Assembly (NCBI RefSeq): GCF_027596085.1 | Contig: NC_072467.1 | Span: forward strand, 15,679,976-15,743,975 | Source: Anoplopoma fimbria | Lineage: Eukaryota > Chordata > Actinopteri > Perciformes > Anoplopomatidae | DNA length: 64,000 bases | Direction: 5' to 3' | Shown here: positions 56,963 through 64,000 of the stretch, in pieces | Numbering within the stretch: the first letter of the stretch is position 1 | Layout: every line of letters starts with the position of its first letter | Notes under the pieces: model-generated | What the model saw: the letters and a program-made list of their open reading frames with translations, nothing else | What the model was told of the DNA's origin: nothing | Databases searched by the model: none | Program-made: the position numbers and the translations under genes

Positions 56963-58109
56963 CAGTTGATGAATAAAAAAAGATGGCTAATCCATGTTGT
57001 AATCTTGCATTTTCCCATCTGTTAGGGTACCTTCCCTTTAAAAAGCTGGCAGCAAAGTAAAACAAGTTATGAACTGAATGGATTCAGATGAAATAAAGCC
57101 ATATTAAATGAAGGCACTGTCTTCTTGTTGTGTGTCTGAGCTGAGTGGGCAGGCAGGCGCTACAGTGGGACCACTGTTGACTGTAGCAGCAGTCTGAGAG
57201 ACTCATTAGATATTTTTCACTCCGCAAACTAAAAAGACTGAAGCGCTCATCATTTCCCAAAAGAGGAATTTTCCCCCTCCGTTAGCTGCAGGCCACGATA
57301 CACAGGCAACACTGTGTCACACTGATAGGCAGTGAGGTTAGCGGTTAGCCTTATTATCTGACTTCTTATGACCCGCTGTTATGCACCACGAGGTTGATCT
57401 CCATCCTTGCTGAAGTTAACCCTCTGTCCGGAACCCTCCACAGGTCACGACCTTATCATGGAGCGGGGGGATTTTCAGCACTAACGGGCTTGAAACGGTT
57501 CAGTGGAAGTGTTGCAGGCGAGGCATCATAACCACATTACGATCAAAAGTGCTTTAAAATTAGATGTGATATAATAAGGAAAAAAACTCCCTAGGGATTT
57601 AAAACATTCTGCTCAAAACAATTTCATACCACATTGGATCTGCGCTTAAGCTGTTATCACATGATGGCCTCTCCAAATAGAAGCAGGAGGCAACTATTTA
57701 AAAAAACAAATAATCGAATTCCTGGAAATTCTCAAAGAAGTCACAAAGCATGCTGGTGTTTACCAAATCAGCCAGAGCGATGACAACAATTCATCACTTT
57801 ATTTGTTAACTGTGTCTGAAGTTTCCTTCATAGGACATTTTTTCTGCCTAAAGCAGCTTTAATGTATATCATAGTGCATTCTAACGCTGGTTGTTTACTG
57901 AATTTAATTGATATGGCTGCATTTATCAATTTTAGGCCACCTGGCTGTGACATATTATCACTTCCTCAAGTTTTTTTAAAGCGAACATGTTAGCAAACAG
58001 TTGCCTACTTACACATCCATCAGACAAAAAAGCAACATTAGCATCCAGATGTTCATGGAGGTCTCCTTTTTGCTCAGTTTTGGGTCAGCTCCACTAACTC
58101 TTTGAGAAA
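56963..58109. other. Upstream of gins3, no gene seen
   Basis: No exon or classified repeat recognised. Confidence 0.5.
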
Positions 58110-58260
58110 AGCCCAGCCCTTTAGCTGCTAAATGCTCCACTACGTTCACCAGCTAGTCTGCTGTAAAATGCTGGGCAGGTAGCGTACAATGGGTTTATCA
58201 AAGTGATCATTTGACCCAATGTTGATCAAAACTTTTGGTTGGCGCAGCTTTAAGCTAACA
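58110..58260 (+). repeat. Unnamed repeat E, copy 3
   Basis: CCCTTTAGCTGCTAAATGCT, CCACTACGTTCACCAGCTAG and GGGCAGGTAGCGTACAATGG are the best preserved version of this repeat in the window. Confidence 0.5.
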
Positions 58261-58682
58261 CAGAGGGGCGAACACATAGATATATGTTTACAGTTCTTAT
58301 AATGCCTCGTGTTGCATTTCCAGTATTACCTTTTATGAAATGCCTCTCATGATATAGGGCCTTACGATGGACTGCGCTGACTTTAACATCTGTTTTTTTT
58401 TGTTTTTTTTACAGGAAATTGAAATCACTAGCGCAGTGTGAGTGCAGATAAACCTGTGAGGTGTGAATGGTAAAGTCCCAATTTATCACATCTGAGGCAG
58501 TTTCCCTGTCAGCCTCAGATCACCCTTTGAAAATGACTGCATTCAGTTTTGTTAAATTACATACTTCCTTGTTTTAACACCTATAAAAGTGACTATAGAG
58601 CAATAAAACAAATTCATAAAAGTAAGAATTAGAATGATTGAGATCAACTGCTTTTCCTCACACACCGCCCATAATTATTTAA

Positions 58683-58965
58683 GCACAGACATGGTCATGG
58701 TGATGTCACTCAATGGTTTGTGGACTGCTCTTATGAAGCCTCGAGTTCGGCGATGTTCCCATTGCCATCTTGGATTACGGCCATTGCAAAGTTGTTTTTT
58801 TTGCCGCCATGAACGAAAGTGACCATAAACTCATGTTTACAATGTTTACTGAGGGAATAAATCAAGAGAGATGTAGAGTAATTTTCTCATAGACTTCTAT
58901 ACAACCAGAGGAGTCGTCGCCCCCTGATGGACAGTAAAGAGAATGCAGGTTTTAACACACTTCTG
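58683..58965 (+). repeat. MITE family A, copy 6
   Basis: ATGGTCATGGTGATGTCACT, CATCTTGGATTACGGCCATT, ACCATAAACTCATGTTTACA and CGCCCCCTGATGGACAGTAA match the other copies, with the 5' end eroded. Confidence 0.72.
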
Positions 58966-59829
58966 TATTGGTTTCACTTTTCAGAACCGGAGGTTTCTCC
59001 CTGAGACAGCCCCTTTTTTGTCAAATGTCATTCTGGGAAATGTAGTAAAATTACAAAATGGAATTGAATTACACACTGCCTTTATCGGAGAAAGAGGATA
59101 CTTCACGTTCAAACCCAAAATAACTCTGACTGCCGTCATAGCGTGAGATGATTCAGGGTTAGGTTTGTCCAAAGACTTAACCATTTCCCATTACTATACA
59201 CTTATAGTTACACTTATAACGCATACCGTGTGTCTATAGGCCGACCATAAAGTCAGGATGAGGATGTTTGATGGGAAACCCAGAGATATTCACTTTGCAT
59301 AAATATGTATCTGGGTCAAAGAGGGAAAGTGAATGAAATTAGAGTATTTCATCTAGCACAATTTATTCCACCATTTGTTTACAGTAGCTTTTGTAAATGC
59401 AGTTTGTTCGTACGTTGATTTGTAGAAGTCTTCATACATCAGCTCTTGGCATTCTGAAGAGTGGGTAACACCTCACATGATTGGAATATTAAACAAATAT
59501 TGTTAAATATGAACAAATGAATAAATAAGCCCCGTCCAGTGGATCCACAGCAGGACTACAGAGTCCTTTTTTTTTCTTTTTTCCCCGGGTCCGAGTGGCT
59601 CACGTCTCCAGTCTCAGTCAGCCAGAACCTACTCTAGCAGAAACACAATGCAGCGGGGGGGGGGGACAGTAGCTTAGACCAAAGGCGCCTTTTTCGAAAT
59701 CACACACTCATACATACACACACACACACGCACAAACAGTCATATGCACAGAGACGCTCTCACACCCGAGACACGGGAAAATGACTCATCACATGAAAAA
59801 ATCTGGCAGATCTAAAAAAAAAGAAAGGG

Positions 59830-59831
<2 letters not shown>
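58966..59831. other. Upstream of gins3, low-complexity DNA at the right end
   Basis: Nothing is recognised up to 59560. From there T-rich, an 11-G run (59654-59664) and CA-rich runs lead into the microsatellite cluster. Confidence 0.5.

Positions 59832-59870
<39 letters not shown>
59832..59870. repeat. (GA)n microsatellite
   Basis: About 19 GA units following an A/G-rich run. Confidence 0.97.
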
Positions 59871-59872
<2 letters not shown>

Positions 59873-59989
59873 CGGGCACGTAATCTACAATGTGCCCCTG
59901 TCGCTTCTCTGTAGCCGTAAACATCAGCAACGTAAAGGGAGGACTGCCAAGTCGCACGTACGGGGAACATGGACATCTAGACTGTAAAC

Positions 59990-60090
<101 letters not shown>

Positions 60091-60769
60091 TGTCCCAGTC
60101 AGCCCTCAAAACTGACCTTTCATGCTGTCCCACACACACACACACACACACTCTAGTCTTCGGCAAAAGCTATAATGTCATATTTCCAAGCTCACACGCA
60201 CACACACACAGAGTACACACACATACCAGGTGAAGCCTGACACTGGAGCATCCCCAACACACATGTTACACAGTAGGAGCATAAAACTACACTGCTGGAC
60301 CCTTTCAACCAGAACTGAGCATGCTCAGACCGCTCCTCCTTCACCAGTCCATCTTTAGACCCCCCCTCCATACAACCTGTACATACAAGACAAGCTGAGA
60401 TCCCAGTTTGTCTCTCACCCCTCCATCTCTCCCTCTGCCTGCTCAGGTGTGCACAAACCCGATCTAAGAAGCATTATTTGGTGACTTTTTGATTTGATCA
60501 CTATGAGTCATATTGGCGAGGGAGGGCGCAGAACCGAGGCTGGATCTGTGAGAAAGAAGCACACTCTGTGATGAGAGGACGTCACCGAGTCAGAGTCCTG
60601 CTGTGACATGAGAGGCCCTCCGAAGTCTGATCTCAAAGCAGTCTTCTGAAGCCCCAACAATCCTCACGTCGTCGGTTCCTCCTCATCCTCCCCTCCTCCC
60701 TTTCTTGTGTGGTTTCCTTCATCTCCCCTCTTTCCCCTCCCTACTCCGCTTCCCTCTCCTCCCCCCCAG

Positions 60770-62275
60770 TTAAGGCTGTGGGAGGGCTGGACACGGATGA
60801 CTGACGGGGCCCGGGTTCCGGACGCAAGATGGGAGGCTAGCTGCTGGAGGACCCGAGCATGTCAGAGAGGAGACTGGCCTCTTCAATTGGAGGGGGGAGT
60901 CGAGGCGGATGAAGCCCTTTGAGGGACTGTTGGCCTGGAGGAGTGGGAGGGGAGGGGAGGAGGAGCGGCGGGTGGGGAGGGGTGAGCAGTCTCTTCAGCG
61001 GAGGTAAAACCGAGTGTTCGGGAGGGGCCCTTTAATGTACGATGGATGGACAGTCACGTTTTCTGGGTTCAGTTCACAAGGGATTTATTATCTTGGTTAG
61101 GAGGACGGGATAAGTATGTGTTGATCGCTTTGATTGTTTTCATCAGATTTGGTTGCGTCTGCGTCCAGATATCCATGGCAGGACCACGAGATGTCCTGGA
61201 GACAGAGAGGAGGACTTGTAGTTATATATGGTTCATCAAGCAACATATGAATAGATGAAAAATGCTTTCAGAGTCTTAGATGACAATAATTCATGTACAC
61301 TGTATAGCATAGAAAAGGGGTGTATGGATGCAACTCTTTTTACAAATGTTTTTGTGGAAAAAGTTGCTTTCTTACATCCTTTTTCTTTCAAAAAATTATA
61401 CAATACAAAGTTTTCAAGACAGAAAAACACATTCAGATAATTTACCCCAAATAATACAAATTTGATGTGATTTTTAGCCACGCTAGCAACACGGATTATG
61501 GATACTGGTTTGCCATGAGATGTTTTACAGACATTTATGGTCCCCAGAAGATGATGTTTTCCTGACCACGTTGATGGCCTGACTTTTCATCTAGAGCCAC
61601 TGTGATTCTTACATTTTTGGGTGTTTTGGTTTAAATGTCTCACCAAATAATAGATGGATTGCCATGAAACATGGCACACACATTCATGTTCCCCTCAGGG
61701 TGAATCGTGTGTGCACTTTACTCTATGCTGCTGTAAGCCTGCAAATTTCCCCGCTGCGGGACTAATAAAGGATTATCTTATCTTATCTTATCGTGGGGAC
61801 TAACCAGAACATTCTATTTAAACTTTGAACTCTTTATTGAACAAGCCGTGCATCATTAAATGGTCTTAATGTGTGTTTGAGAGTTGCATCTTTTCTCTCT
61901 GGCTAATGAAGTTGTCTCTTTAACTATAGACTCGTCTTCATCTTGAGGCCTCTTCTAGTCACTGTGCTCATTTTTTATTTACACAACTACAACATAAATT
62001 GTAATTTGGTGATTCCATAACTTTACATCGAGCTGCAATGAATTTGTAACAATCAAACGGATCAAATCCATCACATCAGTGCAGGAAGGCAGTAACTGGA
62101 CCACATCTGAATTTAAATACAAAACAATATGAGCTTCTGTATACTGGTTTCCATTCAGACAGTGTGTTTGTGCTGTGTGTCTCACCTTGAACAGATTCAG
62201 AGTGGGCCTGGTGGTCAGTCAGTCAGAGGGGTGTTCTGGGCAGGACCGATTGATCTCAAACCATGAGTCTATACA
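60770..62275 (-). other. GC/GA-rich patch with exon-like segments on the minus strand, gene unknown
   Basis: Three minus-strand pieces have splice-like borders. One: acceptor TGTGTGTGCAG at about 62270 and donor CAAG/GTGAGACA at about 62191. Two: acceptor CTCTCTGTCTCCAG before 61193, then frames open to stops at about 61090 (DISWSCHGYLDADATKSDEN...) and about 61060. Three: acceptor CCCACTCCTCCAG before 60940, then a frame ending PPIEEASLLSDMLGSSSS and a stop near 60838, or another frame open to about 60772. None is recognised and their joining is not established. They could be the 3' end of a gene starting to the right, a noncoding RNA, or chance in pyrimidine-rich DNA. Confidence 0.25.
61700..61796 (+). 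mobile_element. LINE-type 3' end with ATCTT-repeat tail
   Basis: GCAAATTTCCCCGCTGCGGG, then ACTAATAAAGGATTATC and three TTATC units form another common fish retroposon 3' tail at 61740-61794. Only the tail is recognisable. Confidence 0.5.
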
Positions 62276-62482
62276 GCTGCACACACACAAGTTATTTTGT
62301 CAAACAGCAAGTCCATATGAAATACAGCTACAGATACACAGATCATAAGATAACAAGTGAATGATACTGCAGTCTTAAATGGATTCAGGAGCACAGAAGA
62401 TTGTTGCTAAAGTAACACGTAGGCCTGTTGGAAGGCCTCCATGCACTCCCACATTAGCAGAACGTACACAATGTACAATATA

Positions 62483-63700
62483 CAGTGGGTACGGAAAGTA
62501 TTTAGACCCCTTTAAATTTTTCACTCTTTGTTTCATTGCAGCCATTTGCTAAAATCGAAAAAGTTCATTTTTTTTCGCATTAATGTACACTCAGCAACCC
62601 ATCTTGACAGAAGAAAACAGAAATGTAGAAATTTTTGCAAATTTATTAAAAAAGAAAAACTGAAATATCACATGGTCATAAGTATTCAGACCCTTTGCTG
62701 TGACACTAATATTTAACTCACATGCTGTCCATTTCTTCTGATCCTCCTTGAGATGGTTCTACTCCTTCATTGGAGTCCAGCTGTGTTTAATTAAACTGAT
62801 TGGACTTGATTAGGAAAGGCACACACCTGTCTATATAAGACCTTACAGCTCACAGTGCATGTCAGAACAAATGAGAATCATGAGGTCGAAGGAACTGCCC
62901 AAGGAGCTCAGAGACAGAATTGTGGCAAGGCACAGATCTGGCCAAGGTTACAAAAGAATTTCTGCAGCACTCAAGGTTCCTAAGAGCACAGTGGCCTCCA
63001 TAATCCTTAAATGGAAGAAGTATGGGATGACCAGAACTCTTCCTAGACCTGGCCGTCCAGCCAAACTGAGCAATCGTGGGAGAAGAGCCTTGGTGAGAGA
63101 GGTAAAGAAGAACCCAAAGATCACTGTGGCTGAGCTCCAGAGATGCAGTAGGGAGATGGGAGAAAGTTCCACAAAGTCAACTATCACTGCAGCCCTCCAC
63201 CAGTCGGGGCTTTATGGCAGAGTGGCCCGACGGAAGCCTCTCCTCAGTGCAAGACATATGAAAGCCCGCATAGAGTTTGCCAAAAAACACATGGAGGACT
63301 CCCAAACTATGAGAAATAAGATTCTCTGGTCTGATGAGACCAAGATTGAACTTTTTGGCGTTAATTCTAAGCGGTATGTGTGGAGAAAACCAGGCACTGC
63401 TCATCACCTGCCCAATACAATCCCAACAGTGAAACATGGTGGTGGCAGCATCATGCTATGGGGGTGTTTTTCAGCTGCAGGGACAGGACGACTGGTTGCA
63501 ATTGAAGGAAAGATGAATGCGGCCAAGTACAGAGATATCCTGGAAGAAAACCTCCTCCAGAGTGCTCAGGACCTCAGACTGGGCCGAAGGTTCACCTTCC
63601 AACAAGACAATGACCCGAAGCACACAGCTAAAATAACAAAGGAGTGGCTTCGGAACAAGTCTGTGACCATTCTTGACTGGCCCAGCCAGAGCCCTGACCT
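62483..63700 (+). mobile_element. Tc1/mariner element, left end and transposase, 3' truncated
   Basis: The left terminal inverted repeat starts CAGTGGGTACGGAAAGTATT at 62483, directly after a TA target dinucleotide. Two direct repeats of the AAGTATTcAGACCC type lie at about 62495-62510 and 62677-62695, the IR/DR layout of fish Tc1 elements. The transposase follows without a stop. Family sequence ends at about 63700; no right terminal repeat (TTCCGTACCCACTGTA type) occurs before the window ends. Confidence 0.93.
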
Positions 63701-63782
63701 GGGCTCTGGTCAAATACACTTAACTACTCCACCAAAATATTTTTTTAAGGCCAAACATTTTTGGATGAACATTTATAACTGA
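62880..63782 (+). pseudogene. Tc1-type transposase, truncated before the last catalytic residue
   Basis: Tc1 transposases bind the terminal repeats and cut and paste the element using a DD34E triad. From the likely start at 62880 (MRSKELPKELRDRIVARHRS; an in-frame ATG at 62859 is also possible) the frame is open for over 270 family residues: a paired-like helix-turn-helix region with a GRPAKLS linker, then catalytic Asp at codon 63333-63335 (WSDETKIELFG) and 63606-63608 (QQDNDPKHT). Homology stops after DWPSQSPDL at 63701; the third acidic residue would fall at about 63711, four codons later. The remaining 26 residues to the stop at 63782 are unrelated. The protein should be inactive, though the lack of other damage implies recent insertion. 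Confidence 0.92.
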
Positions 63783-64000
63783 TTAACATTACAATACTGA
63801 TGCCAATGCTGTTATCAATGCAATTTACTAATAGTAGAGATAACATGGACATCATACATGTTTGAAATGTGAAATCGAATCGGTCTTAACCTGCAACATT
63901 GCAGTGACAGTCAGATAATTGATGAGAAAAACGTACAAAATTTCTCTTTCCAATTTAGTGATGTAGAATTATGAAGTAGCATAAAATGTATATATACAAA
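63710..64000. other. Sequence beyond the Tc1 breakpoint
   Basis: AT-rich DNA with no Tc1 similarity; the transposase frame runs into it up to a stop at 63782. No feature recognised. Confidence 0.6.

Overview
The window reads as teleost fish nuclear DNA, most likely from a percomorph (spiny-rayed) species. It is AT-rich, has sparse exons with GT-AG introns and long CA/GA microsatellites, and carries repeat families typical of bony fish: tRNA-derived SINEs with an UnaL2-type (TGTAA)n tail, L2-type LINE fragments, Tc1/mariner elements and many MITEs. No bacterial, viral or CRISPR signal was seen.

Two host genes can be named and both lie on the minus strand. gins3 (Psf3 subunit of the GINS replication complex) is complete at 55984-51899: three coding exons, 211 codons, all junctions in phase 0. 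ndrg4 (N-myc downstream-regulated gene family) is represented by its first two coding exons only, at 9886-9809 and 1519-1481, and runs off the left edge. The GINS3 to NDRG4 order and shared orientation match the human 16q21 arrangement, which supports both calls. The 42 kb between gins3 and the first ndrg4 coding exon should hold the ndrg4 5' UTR exon(s) and control DNA; a candidate exon/promoter ends at 32098.

Layout. 1-9886: ndrg4 coding exons and an 8.3 kb intron with MITEs, a SINE with a perfect target-site duplication and an isolated CpG-rich block. 9887-51898: ndrg4 upstream region, mostly diverged repeats (several in 2-6 copies within the window), an L2 LINE with recognisable reverse-transcriptase motifs, a decayed Tc1 copy, and some non-repeat patches that look like conserved noncoding DNA. 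51899-56200: gins3 with an E2F-like palindrome about 100 bp upstream of its ATG. 56201-62480: SINE, repeat copies, dense microsatellites and a GC/GA-rich patch with unassigned exon-like segments on the minus strand. 62483-63700: left end and transposase ORF of a young Tc1 element, broken four codons before the last catalytic residue.

I found no clearly new biological system. The points most worth checking are the ndrg4 microexon and acceptor, each preceded by a very long (TG)n tract; the CpG-rich orphan exon candidate at 5659-5728; the inverted-repeat breakpoint of the Tc1 element; the nested SINE-in-MITE with exact boundaries; and an unnamed MITE family present six times, one copy carrying an extra 300 bp.
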